A stretch of DNA of 64,000 nucleotides, from assembly GCF_007829835.1 (NCBI RefSeq), contig NZ_VIWP01000004.1, positions 499,340 through 563,339 on the forward strand, written 5' to 3'. The position numbers were made by a program, and so were the translations under genes. Source of the stretch: Neorhizobium alkalisoli (GTDB lineage: Bacteria; Pseudomonadota; Alphaproteobacteria; Rhizobiales; Rhizobiaceae). The notes under the pieces were generated by a model that was given only the letters and a program-made list of their open reading frames with translations, did no database searches and was not told the origin of the DNA. Shown piece by piece: positions 1 to 6,381 of this stretch; position 1 is the first letter of the stretch, and every line of letters begins with the position of its first letter.

Positions 1-251
1 GGAAGGAGCGGCAGTTTGACGCCGTGATCAGCAAGGGTACCGACGAACTGCGCGATTGTGGCCGGGTTGGTCACGTGCAAAGGAGTTTCGGGCGGGGCGG
101 ACAGCGCTTCGACCATCCGGCGAAGCTCTGCCTTCTCTTCTTCCGATTGCTCCATCTTCGTGCCATCGTCGAAGCCGCCGCCGACCAACGAATATGTTGA
201 GGCAAATACCTGCGCCTGCTCCATGATGGCGTCGATTGTTTTGGCGGTCAT
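1..251 (-). CDS. Hypothetical early phage protein, partial
   Basis: The reading frame starts with ATG at 251 and stays open to the window edge, so the C-terminus is missing. The visible 83 residues begin MTAKTIDAIMEQAQ and include a Glu/Lys-rich helix near residue 40. The start overlaps the stop of the upstream gene as ATGA (248-251), a tight translational coupling typical of this leftward operon. No family recognised. Confidence 0.6.
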   Translation of the reverse strand, partial: MTAKTIDAIMEQAQVFASTYSLVGGGFDDGTKMEQSEEEKAELRRMVEALSAPPETPLHVTNPATIAQFVGTLADHGVKLPLL

Positions 252-688
252 GCCGCGATCCTTCCCAGAGCATCGAGCAGTTCTTCAGCGCTGGTGACGA
301 TGTGGTTGGCCATGAGCGCCATCAGCTCGGGCTCTTCACCGTCGCGCGTCCAGATGATCAGGCGCTTGCCACGTCCGGCGAACCAGCCGCCTTCAAGGTG
401 AGCAGATCTACCGCACGGCAGGAGCAGGACACATGTGTCCGCCCATTCCATGCCACGGAAATCGTTCATGTAGCCACGAGCAGCGATCGGATGCGTGGTC
501 AGAAGCTCGCGATACTGGCTCGCTTTCCAGCCGCTCCAATCCGGATCGATCTCCGACCACGCAAATCCTTTCACGCCATTTGGCGGGTTGCGGAAGTCGT
601 AAACTTCGTGCCCAGCAGCGCGAAGCATGGTGACGGCGTCTGGCTGGTACTGGTTCCGCCAAGACGATGCGAGATAAATGCGGCTCAT
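248..688 (-). CDS. Nucleoside 2-deoxyribosyltransferase-like protein
   Basis: 146 aa. The N-terminus MSRIYLASSWRN is the first strand and loop of the nucleoside 2-deoxyribosyltransferase fold, and GMEWADTCVLLLPCGRSAH followed by LEGGWFAGRGK matches the family pattern with the catalytic-type Glu in an E-x-G-x-A/F context. Such enzymes exchange bases between deoxynucleosides; in phages they are thought to adjust nucleotide pools. It lies in the leftward early operon between two uncharacterised genes. Fold assignment is good; the substrate is unknown. Confidence 0.72.
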   Translation of the reverse strand: MSRIYLASSWRNQYQPDAVTMLRAAGHEVYDFRNPPNGVKGFAWSEIDPDWSGWKASQYRELLTTHPIAARGYMNDFRGMEWADTCVLLLPCGRSAHLEGGWFAGRGKRLIIWTRDGEEPELMALMANHIVTSAEELLDALGRIAA

Positions 689-691
689 GGA

Positions 692-1159
692 TCATTCTCC
701 CTGGAGTGTTTCGAGGAGAGAGGCGATCCGCTCCTCGCGTTGGTGGAGCATCATTGCGAAGTTGCCGACATCGAGAGGATCGCCCTTCTCGACATGCTCG
801 CGGAGCAGCTGTGACAGGAAAAGCTGAGAGCAATCGTCTTTGTCATCCCATCCGCTGCGGCCCTCAGCACGCTTTGCCGCGAGCTTTGCTTTCATTGCAG
901 CAGCGAAGCGATCGACTGCTAGGGCGTCAGGGTGGTTGTCGCCGATCGGCAGCGAATGGTCTTTGGGCGATGGGTATGTCGCTGCGTTGACAGCTGCGAC
1001 GATCGCATCTGCACGTTCACGATGATCATCGCCCCAGACGTCCATGCGAACCCTGTAGGTCTTGCCGAGCGGAACATCATGGATGAGGCTGTGTCGGTCA
1101 TCATGCTTGGCTCCAAGCTGGAAGCCTGCCGGATTGCTGACTGGTTTGGTGTCGCTCAC
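692..1159 (-). CDS. Conserved prophage protein with C-terminal KGDPLDVGNFAMML motif
   Basis: 155 aa. The C-terminal third (RSGWDDKDDCSQ, LLREHVEKGDPLDVGNF, MMLHQREE) is a pattern I know from many proteobacterial phage early proteins of unknown function; the N-terminal part starts with a low-complexity stretch and KHDDRHSL. It is separated by 3 bp from the deoxyribosyltransferase-like gene and is probably co-transcribed with it from PL. Function not assigned. Confidence 0.65.
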   Translation of the reverse strand: MSDTKPVSNPAGFQLGAKHDDRHSLIHDVPLGKTYRVRMDVWGDDHRERADAIVAAVNAATYPSPKDHSLPIGDNHPDALAVDRFAAAMKAKLAAKRAEGRSGWDDKDDCSQLFLSQLLREHVEKGDPLDVGNFAMMLHQREERIASLLETLQGE

Positions 1160-1170
1160 TGTGAAGCCTC

Positions 1171-1395
1171 CTAGAGGGTGCGAGACTTGCGGTCAGCGTG
1201 AGAAACATACTGACCGGGCCTATAGAGTTCGGCATAGGCGATGTTGCGAGCGCGCCTGAGTTCATCGCTGATTGGGTCGCCCCGGCGCGTTGCAGATTGG
1301 AAGAAGCGGGTGGCACGACGCAGAGGGCAGCGGTAACTCTCGTCATCGCAGTCCGGCAGGTGGCACGAGAAGCAGGGATGATCGTCGTTCTTCAT
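1171..1395 (-). CDS. Small Cys-rich hypothetical protein
   Basis: 74 aa. The N-terminus has four Cys with His/Asp (HPCFSCHLPDCDDESYRCP), a possible metal-binding knuckle; the rest is Arg-rich. It starts at ATG 1395 inside the stop of the upstream gene (4-bp overlap), supporting that both are translated. It belongs to the leftward early operon. No family recognised. Confidence 0.55.
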   Translation of the reverse strand: MKNDDHPCFSCHLPDCDDESYRCPLRRATRFFQSATRRGDPISDELRRARNIAYAELYRPGQYVSHADRKSRTL

Positions 1396-1640
1396 GCTAC
1401 GATCATCCAGGCTTCGAAGCTGGCCCGCATGGAGAGCCAGCGGTCTGCCGCCAACTGATCAGCGTTCAGATCAGACCGAGATTCGACATCCAGAAACTCG
1501 CGGATCTGACAGGCAATGCGCTCCCGGTCAGAAATGTCGAACCCGTGATGCTCCCAGAGGAAGCGCTTGAACGCCGGATCTGCGCACTTCATCGCGCATT
1601 CCGCGGCGTAGTTTGGCAATCCGGCGTTGGTCCGCATCAT
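1392..1640 (-). CDS. Hypothetical early phage protein
   Basis: 82 aa. The sequence MMRTNAGLPNYAAECAMKCAD and a helical middle part containing RFLWEHHGFDI suggest a small globular protein. It overlaps its neighbours by 4 bp on both sides, so it is part of the tightly packed leftward operon directly after the sliding clamp gene. Some rhizobial phages keep a similar small gene beside early replication genes, but I cannot name its function. Confidence 0.55.
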   Translation of the reverse strand: MMRTNAGLPNYAAECAMKCADPAFKRFLWEHHGFDISDRERIACQIREFLDVESRSDLNADQLAADRWLSMRASFEAWMIVA

Positions 1641-2785
1641 GCCTCCACTCCTCTCGCAGCCATGGGCGCAATGGCGAAAGTGTCGTCGACGTCCGTCGTC
1701 GGGCGAAACACGGTATTGCCCGCGTTCGTGAGGCCTATGCGAACATCCTGCGTCGACACGCTGTCCAGCAAACTGCCAAGCATCTTGGCGTTCAGGCCGA
1801 TGGCAAAATCAGCGTCATGATCGAAGGCGACTGGCACCTGCTCCACGGCGGATTCGCCATGTCCGTTCACCAGCTCCAACTGCAGCGAACCGCGACGGAG
1901 GGTAAGGCGGATACCTTCCTTCATCAGGTCGCCAGCGACAAGCAGAATGCGGCGAACGCATGACTTGAGGCTATCGACGGTGGCGATAACGTCGAACTCG
2001 GCCGCCTTTGGCACGGTATCGAAGATCTTCACCGGAAACTCGCCGTCGATCAGACGCGAGAAAATGGAGACGCCGCCACAGGTGACCGACATCAGGTTGT
2101 TGGAAATGACCAGGCTGGCCGACGCCTTCTCATCGGAGAAGATCTTTCGCATTGTCTGCGCCAGCTTGCTCGGTATCAGGACCGGCTCGAAACTCGCTTC
2201 GGTCTGGGTGCGAATCCGCACGGCGCCCAGCGAGCGCATATTCGTCGCAGCCACAAGAAGCTGACTGCCGCCGCGCTCGGGGGCGATATAGATGCCAAGC
2301 GTGTATGGTCGGCCGCTGTCCGCCTTGTCCGTCGCGAACATGACCTTGCCCACCGCCGACATCAGCGGCGCTACATCAATCGTGAAGGCGTCCCCTTTCA
2401 GGAAGCTGACAATGGAAGGGAAGTCAGCCTCCAGCAGACTCAGCAGCGTGAACCGCGAAGACCGCGTCCGCAGGATGATTTGTCCTTCCGCACGGCCATG
2501 CAGGAACTCGATCTCGGCGGCCTCGGGCAGGCTCTTGACGATACCAAGCAGATCAGCGGCCGAAATGGCGAAGCCGAAATCGCTCTCGGCTGACAGCAGG
2601 TCGCAGGTCGCGGCGATCTCGACATCGAGATCAGTTGCACGCAGGCGCAACTGATCTCCAGCCGGTTTCAGGAGGACATGCGAAAGGATCGGGATTTTTG
2701 CTCCTCGATCCGACGCCTCGCAGACAGCCGAAAGGGCTGGCAGGATCTCGGCTCTATGGACGCGGAAAATCGCTTGCTCAGCCAC
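1637..2785 (-). CDS. dnaN: Phage DNA polymerase III beta sliding clamp
   Basis: 382 aa from a GTG start. The motif KIPILSHVLLKP followed by LRLRATDLDVEI is the hallmark of the first domain of bacterial beta clamps; three similar domains follow, and full length matches the family (about 370 aa). I chose GTG at 2785 because GGAGG lies 8 nt upstream; an ATG at 2863 would add 26 poorly conserved residues and a long overlap with the upstream gene. The clamp tethers DNA polymerase III to DNA. A phage-owned copy is unusual and may redirect host polymerase or repair factors (inference). Confidence 0.88.
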   Translation of the reverse strand: MAEQAIFRVHRAEILPALSAVCEASDRGAKIPILSHVLLKPAGDQLRLRATDLDVEIAATCDLLSAESDFGFAISAADLLGIVKSLPEAAEIEFLHGRAEGQIILRTRSSRFTLLSLLEADFPSIVSFLKGDAFTIDVAPLMSAVGKVMFATDKADSGRPYTLGIYIAPERGGSQLLVAATNMRSLGAVRIRTQTEASFEPVLIPSKLAQTMRKIFSDEKASASLVISNNLMSVTCGGVSIFSRLIDGEFPVKIFDTVPKAAEFDVIATVDSLKSCVRRILLVAGDLMKEGIRLTLRRGSLQLELVNGHGESAVEQVPVAFDHDADFAIGLNAKMLGSLLDSVSTQDVRIGLTNAGNTVFRPTTDVDDTFAIAPMAARGVEA

Positions 2786-3014
2786 GGCCAATGCCTCCAC
2801 CGGCAACGCGGCGCGCATGTCGCAGCTCAGCGACCGGCGGACGGAGGCCATATTCGCGACCATGAAGCGCGTAGAACATTTCCATTATCTCGCGCATCGG
2901 CTCACCTGAGCCCATCGCATCATAGATCTCCCGAACCTGATCGGCGTCGCCGGGCAGTTCGCGCGGTTCCGCGAGCGGAAAACCGAAGAGATCAAGCTTT
3001 GCTTCGCCCGCCAT
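2778..3014 (-). CDS. Hypothetical early phage protein
   Basis: 78 aa starting MAGEAKLDLFGFPLAEP. The LDLFGFPL stretch resembles clamp-binding peptides (Q/x-L-x-D/L-F-type), which would fit its place directly before a sliding-clamp gene, but this is only inference. The start shares its A with the stop of the upstream small membrane gene (TGATG). The end overlaps the clamp start by 8 bp. Confidence 0.6.
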   Translation of the reverse strand: MAGEAKLDLFGFPLAEPRELPGDADQVREIYDAMGSGEPMREIMEMFYALHGREYGLRPPVAELRHARRVAGGGIGRG

Positions 3015-3145
3015 CAGAGTATCGCTCCGACCAGGGCGAACACGGCGCAGCAAAGCGACGTGAAAGCGGTAGCGGCAACGATCGCCAGATCCGGCAGGAT
3101 TGCCGGGCGATCAGGCGCGATTGGGAAAATGAATATACCGGGCAT
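3014..3145 (-). CDS. Small membrane protein
   Basis: 43 aa starting MPGIFIFPIAPDRP and ending with one long hydrophobic segment (residues ~18-43, ATAFTSLCCAVFALVGAIL). The stop overlaps the next start (TGATG). A longer start at 3211 is possible. It would be a single-pass inner-membrane peptide of unknown role in the early operon. Confidence 0.45.
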   Translation of the reverse strand: MPGIFIFPIAPDRPAILPDLAIVAATAFTSLCCAVFALVGAIL

Positions 3146-3220
3146 GAAAACCTCCGATCCGTTTCGGATGCCGTCTGCGCGGCTTTCGCCGAGGGGTACG
3201 CAGGCGGGCACCGAAGCGGA

Positions 3221-3457
3221 TCAGGCAGCGCGGCGGGCCGGGACCGTGGCGCGCGTCTGGGTCGTGCTTGCCTCGACGGCATAGGCACGCGCGTCATCGA
3301 CGACACTTTCGAGCTGGGAATCGGTGATGCCGAGGCAGTTCTTCAGGTCCTGGCGGGTGCAGCCTTCACCGAGGCGGCGCATGGCTTCGCCGACGCAGGC
3401 AACCTGTTCGTCGCGATTGCGGCACTGCGGATAGGCACTGTGATTTTGAACGCGCAT
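3221..3457 (-). CDS. Hypothetical protein, first gene of leftward early operon
   Basis: 78 aa. A helical part (TRQDLKNCLGITDSQLESVV) looks like a helix-turn-helix-type fold; the C-terminus is Ala/Arg-rich and probably flexible. It is the first gene after the PL-type promoter at 3560-3588, about 100 nt downstream, so it should be among the first phage proteins made on induction. Function unknown. Confidence 0.5.
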   Translation of the reverse strand: MRVQNHSAYPQCRNRDEQVACVGEAMRRLGEGCTRQDLKNCLGITDSQLESVVDDARAYAVEASTTQTRATVPARRAA

Positions 3458-3559
3458 GTCTCTCTCCAGTTGATCGCCCCTGGATCTGCGCAGGTTTGGC
3501 GGCTTGCGCAGATCCTTCTCGGGCGGTTGGTGTCCGGCTCAGCGGGGCCGGATGGAGAG

Positions 3560-3651
3560 AAGGTAATTCGGTTTATGTACCGGGTCAATAGTTATTCGGT
3601 ACATATACCGAATATTGCTAGACGCCCATCCGGTTGCGATACCGGATGGGC
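3560..3651 (-). promoter_or_regulatory. Leftward early promoter (PL-like) with repressor operators
   Basis: On the minus strand, a -35 TTGACC (3588-3583) and -10 TACCTT (3565-3560) are 17 bp apart, and the spacer holds the operator CGGTACATAAACCG (3569-3582). A second operator CGGTACATATACCG lies at 3597-3610. A third half-site pair, CGGTTGCGATACCG (3631-3644), is the centre of a perfect 11-bp-arm inverted repeat (3624-3651). The same CGGT-N6-ACCG pattern recurs on the other side of the repressor gene. Confidence 0.75.
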
Positions 3652-3712
3652 ATTAGATGTTGCTAGCGAGTATTCCGACTTCGATCTAATCAGCGCCGGG
3701 GAAAATTTGGAA

Positions 3713-4369
3713 TTACATGTCAACATATGACCGCATCACGCGCCCGAAGATATTCGGCATGTTCCCTTCATCTGGGAACAGGGGCTCATGTGAGGGATTT
3801 GTTGATACGGGCTCGAATCGCACGGGACTTTGGCGATATCGCTTGTAGGTGGCTCCGCCATCATGGTCGATGATGATGTAGCAGGCGTTCGGCAATAGCT
3901 TTGTGTTCTTTCGGTTCACCAATATCACTGAGCCGGGCGGAGATATTCTGTCCATCGAATCGTAGCCGTCTGGAATATCGAACGCATACCACTCACCATC
4001 AGGCAGCCCAGTTGCAGAGACGAAGTCGAAATCGTCTGTGGGCATCACTGCATCATTAACTGTCAATTCACCGGCGCTCACCCAAGATATTTTGGGAATT
4101 ACTATAGACGGTCTTACCATCGCGGAATTTGTGGCATCTTCTGGCCCAGCACCATATGCAAGCCACTCCGGTGTCGTACCAAGCGCCGGAGCAATCGTCT
4201 GCAAAGTCTCGATGCGGGGCATCGCCCCTCTACGCCAATTCCGTATCGTGCCAGCTTTTGCGTGCGCACTCATCTCGGCCGCGTGCTCTTTGATCCCCAG
4301 CTTATCGAGGCGGGACTGAACGCGGCTAAGGATTTGATCTAGCACAGCTTGTGTCGTGTTTTCGTTCAT
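3713..4369 (-). CDS. S24 family LexA/CI-like prophage repressor
   Basis: 218 aa. An N-terminal helix-turn-helix (residues ~20-72, KEHAAEMSAHAKAGTIRNW) is followed by an S24 peptidase domain with an Ala-Gly cleavage pair (A99-G100 in WVSAGE), a catalytic Ser in GYDSMD (S138) and Lys in TYKRY (K176). It should keep the prophage silent and cleave itself when RecA is activated. The ATG at 4369 was chosen because an operator (4371-4384) with a TATATT -10 element abuts it; the mRNA would then be leaderless, as for lambda cI from PRM. It sits between two operator clusters. Confidence 0.92.
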   Translation of the reverse strand: MNENTTQAVLDQILSRVQSRLDKLGIKEHAAEMSAHAKAGTIRNWRRGAMPRIETLQTIAPALGTTPEWLAYGAGPEDATNSAMVRPSIVIPKISWVSAGELTVNDAVMPTDDFDFVSATGLPDGEWYAFDIPDGYDSMDRISPPGSVILVNRKNTKLLPNACYIIIDHDGGATYKRYRQSPVRFEPVSTNPSHEPLFPDEGNMPNIFGRVMRSYVDM

Positions 4370-4370
4370 T

Positions 4371-4449
4371 CGGTAAATATACCGATAGGAAGCCGTGCCT
4401 GCATCAGGTACATAGACCGTTGACAAATCGGTACATGTACCGGATACGT
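4371..4449. promoter_or_regulatory. Divergent immunity promoters with three operators (PR/PRM-like)
   Basis: Three CGGT-N6-ACCG operators lie at 4371-4384 (CGGTAAATATACCG), 4406-4419 (first base deviates) and 4429-4442 (perfect palindrome CGGTACATGTACCG). The last one fills the spacer of a plus-strand promoter with -35 TTGACA (4420-4425) and a -10-like GATACGT (4443-4449), reading into the Cro-like gene. The first overlaps the minus-strand -10 region of the repressor. Confidence 0.78.
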
Positions 4450-4454
4450 AATCC

Positions 4455-4709
4455 ATGACACTCATTTCATCATTTCTCTTGATTGTGGAGATTTATTGCG
4501 AGGCGGCGGGGGTTTCGGAATCCACGCTTTCCTCTCGCATGTTCAATGATGGAAAGCGGATAAGTCAGCTTCGCGGTGGGGCGGATATCGGCGCAAAGCG
4601 TCTTGAAGCCTCGCTAAAATGGATGTCAGCAAGCTGGCCGGCCAATGCGATTTGGCCTCACAGTTTTCCGCGACCTTCGCAGCAATCCAACTCGGAGGCC
4701 GCAGAATGA
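4455..4709 (+). CDS. Cro-like regulatory protein candidate
   Basis: 84 aa. The core CEAAGVSESTLSSRMFNDGK reads as a helix-turn-helix with a recognition helix, followed by RLEASLKWMS. It is the first gene of the rightward operon and divergent to the repressor, the classic Cro position. The ATG lies about 6-12 nt after the proposed -10, so the mRNA may be leaderless; in-frame TTG/GTG codons 8-10 residues later are alternatives. The role as Cro is inferred from position and fold. Confidence 0.65.
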   Translation: MTLISSFLLIVEIYCEAAGVSESTLSSRMFNDGKRISQLRGGADIGAKRLEASLKWMSASWPANAIWPHSFPRPSQQSNSEAAE

Positions 4710-4903
4710 CTTCCTCGGTCCTCTCGGTCGACATTCAGGTGCACCTCGCCAAAGACGGGAAGCTTGAAAGCTTTGTCCGCGAGTGTCGGCATGAGCTGCG
4801 CCAGGCGGATGGATCGTCAGCCAGCGCAGCAGTTGCCATATCGATCTGCACCCGCGTTGATGCGAGTGGATCTCTTCGATCGTTCGTAGTGGGAGTCTTA
4901 TAG
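4706..4903 (+). CDS. Hypothetical early phage protein
   Basis: 65 aa from ATG 4706, overlapping the Cro-like gene stop by 4 bp (ATGA). Residues MTSSVLSVDIQVHLAKDGK and a Ser/Ala-rich middle show no motif I recognise. It ends a few bases inside the convergent gene at 4898. Coupling to the Cro-like gene is the main support. Confidence 0.5.
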   Translation: MTSSVLSVDIQVHLAKDGKLESFVRECRHELRQADGSSASAAVAISICTRVDASGSLRSFVVGVL

Positions 4904-5167
4904 ATGCCCCTTCATCTGGCGAACTATGTTCGAGATCCCATCCAACGTGTCTCGCGCCCCCTCGGTCATGTCTCTGAGGCGTTGGCCTTCCACACCTTTG
5001 ATAGGGGTACCATCCTCCGCCGTCGACAAGCCTTCCGGCACATTTTGCATCTTGGAAATGATCGCTTCGCCTTGCGGAATTGCCGCAAGAATCGCGCCGA
5101 CGAGCATGTTGAGCATGTGGACCGAGCCCACCAGTGTTCCGTTGTCTTCCGTCAGGTTGAATTTCAT
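4898..5167 (-). CDS. Hypothetical phage protein
   Basis: 89 aa on the strand opposite to its neighbours, convergent with 4706-4903. The N-terminal half has a hydrophobic helix (VHMLNMLVGAILAAIPQG) and the C-terminal half is helical and charged. AAAGGCAG is a reasonable ribosome site upstream of the start. A lone reverse gene inside the rightward early operon could be expressed in the lysogen, as morons are, but I cannot assign a function. Confidence 0.5.
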   Translation of the reverse strand: MKFNLTEDNGTLVGSVHMLNMLVGAILAAIPQGEAIISKMQNVPEGLSTAEDGTPIKGVEGQRLRDMTEGARDTLDGISNIVRQMKGHL

Positions 5168-5483
5168 TTGGCACTGCCTTTCTCTGTTTGTAGGACAACT
5201 GCAGGGAAGCAGCGTCGGGCCTATTCGTCAATCGTGGCGGGTAGGCCATTCCCATCCTCATGGGTGGCCAGCTCCTCCTCCCGCTGTGCCGCCCGAACCC
5301 GCGCAATGCCATGTTCCCCGGCATGCGCGGCAACTGGAGCCGGGGCCTCATCAGGCCGGCGGACCCCGGCTCCACTTCTTTTTGCATATTCGGCATATCC
5401 CTGCGGGCCTCCGTGATCTGATCAGGCCGTTTTAAGCGAAGCTCGCACGGCCTTCATCGAATCCTTCACCGATCAGATTTTCC
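5168..5483. other. Gap with possible gene remnant
   Basis: No supported gene. On the minus strand a short frame MKAVRASLKTA stops, and a second frame without a start (from about 5417 to 5230) ends in HEDGNGLPATIDE before a stop, reading like the tail of a broken small gene. GGCCGGCGG-type hairpins at ~5330-5380 could act as a terminator. The rest is probably the promoter and leader for 5484. Confidence 0.3.
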
Positions 5484-5987
5484 TTGACGCAATTCAGGGG
5501 TGCTTTCGTGCGCGCCATTCGCAGCATTCTCGCAGAAGATATTCTCAGCCTGAAAGGCATTACCGACGCCTGCCTCAAGCTCGGCGGCGGCATGACGTCG
5601 TTTGCGAAGCTGACGCGCGTCGTCGTCTCGCAGCTCTCGAAATACGCCTCGACCAGCGAGGAGAACTTCGAACAGCTGATACCGGTCGATATCGCCGTCG
5701 AGGCGGATCGCCGCGCCGGAAAACCTTTGATCGTCGAGGAAATGGCGCGGCAACTCGGTTACCGGCTGGAGTTGGTCGACCAGCCGGCCGCTGGCAGGCG
5801 CAAGATTACCGATGATGACGCCATGGACCTGATGAAGGAAGCCATGGACGTCATTCACGCGCTTCGCACCGCTCGCGCAGACGGCAAGATCGACGCCGCG
5901 GACCGCAAGCGGATCACCGTCGAGGTTCGCGAGCTGCAGCGCGAGCTGGAAGAGCTGCTGACGAATCTGTCCGAGGGGTGCGAGTGA
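5484..5987 (+). CDS. CII/CP76-like phage regulatory protein candidate
   Basis: 167 aa. The layout GGGMTSFAKLTRVVVSQLSK, then IPVDIAVEADRRAGKPLI, then EEMARQLGYRLE resembles the CII/CP76 phage regulator pattern (glycine-led HTH followed by mention of cell-stage helices); the C-terminal 70 residues form a long charged helix. It follows the Cro-like gene in the rightward operon, the position where lambdoid phages keep CII. The assignment rests on pattern and place only. Confidence 0.5.
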   Translation: MTQFRGAFVRAIRSILAEDILSLKGITDACLKLGGGMTSFAKLTRVVVSQLSKYASTSEENFEQLIPVDIAVEADRRAGKPLIVEEMARQLGYRLELVDQPAAGRRKITDDDAMDLMKEAMDVIHALRTARADGKIDAADRKRITVEVRELQRELEELLTNLSEGCE

Positions 5988-6193
5988 TGTCGAAACCGCT
6001 TGGTGGCGCAACCCGCACTTTCCTTCGCCGTGTCAGCTTTGCCGGAGAGCCGCTGCATGCGGAACCTGACGAATTGACGTTGGCCGACTCGTGCCTGCGC
6101 GCCGGCTTCATCCGCCGCGCGCCAGGCATCGGCAATTTCTCCATCACCGATGTTGGGCAAGCCTATCTCGATAAGCTGGCGAGGTGCGAATGA
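5987..6193 (+). CDS. Small winged-helix-like phage protein
   Basis: 68 aa starting MSKPLGGATRTFLRRV. The part SCLRAGFIRRAPGIGNFSI followed by TDVGQAYL has the cadence of a winged helix (recognition helix, beta wing). The start overlaps the upstream stop as TGATG and the stop overlaps the next start as ATGA, so it is embedded in a coupled operon. Function unknown. Confidence 0.5.
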   Translation: MSKPLGGATRTFLRRVSFAGEPLHAEPDELTLADSCLRAGFIRRAPGIGNFSITDVGQAYLDKLARCE

Positions 6194-6381
6194 TCAACAT
6201 TCTCGCGCCAGCGCCGCGCATCGAGATCATGCACAGTTTCGATGCCCTGCCAGACCGTATCCGCCGCGCCATCGCGCAGGCGGATTTTCCCTTTGATCCA
6301 CGCGAGATCGCGGAGCGCCTGGCGAAGGGTCGCCGCGCGACAGCCGTCCTGCGCTCCATCCAGAAAAGGACGTCGCTATGA
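6190..6381 (+). CDS. Small hypothetical protein (DUF6525-like)
   Basis: 63 aa from ATG 6190. The core FDALPDRIRRAIAQADFPFD resembles the short DUF6525-type domain found in alphaproteobacterial phages, which has an LP-x-x-(L/I)-R-x-A-(L/I)-A signature. It overlaps both neighbours by 4 bp. No function is known for the family. Confidence 0.5.
   Translation: MINILAPAPRIEIMHSFDALPDRIRRAIAQADFPFDPREIAERLAKGRRATAVLRSIQKRTSL

Noticed and set aside
248..688. Retron-type defence system (deoxyribosyltransferase as effector)
   Set aside because: No reverse transcriptase or ncRNA-like inverted repeat lies nearby; the gene sits in a normal phage early operon.
4626..5396. 256-codon minus-strand frame
   Set aside because: Overlaps several better-supported small genes and has no recognisable domain; Arg/Gly/His-rich shadow composition.
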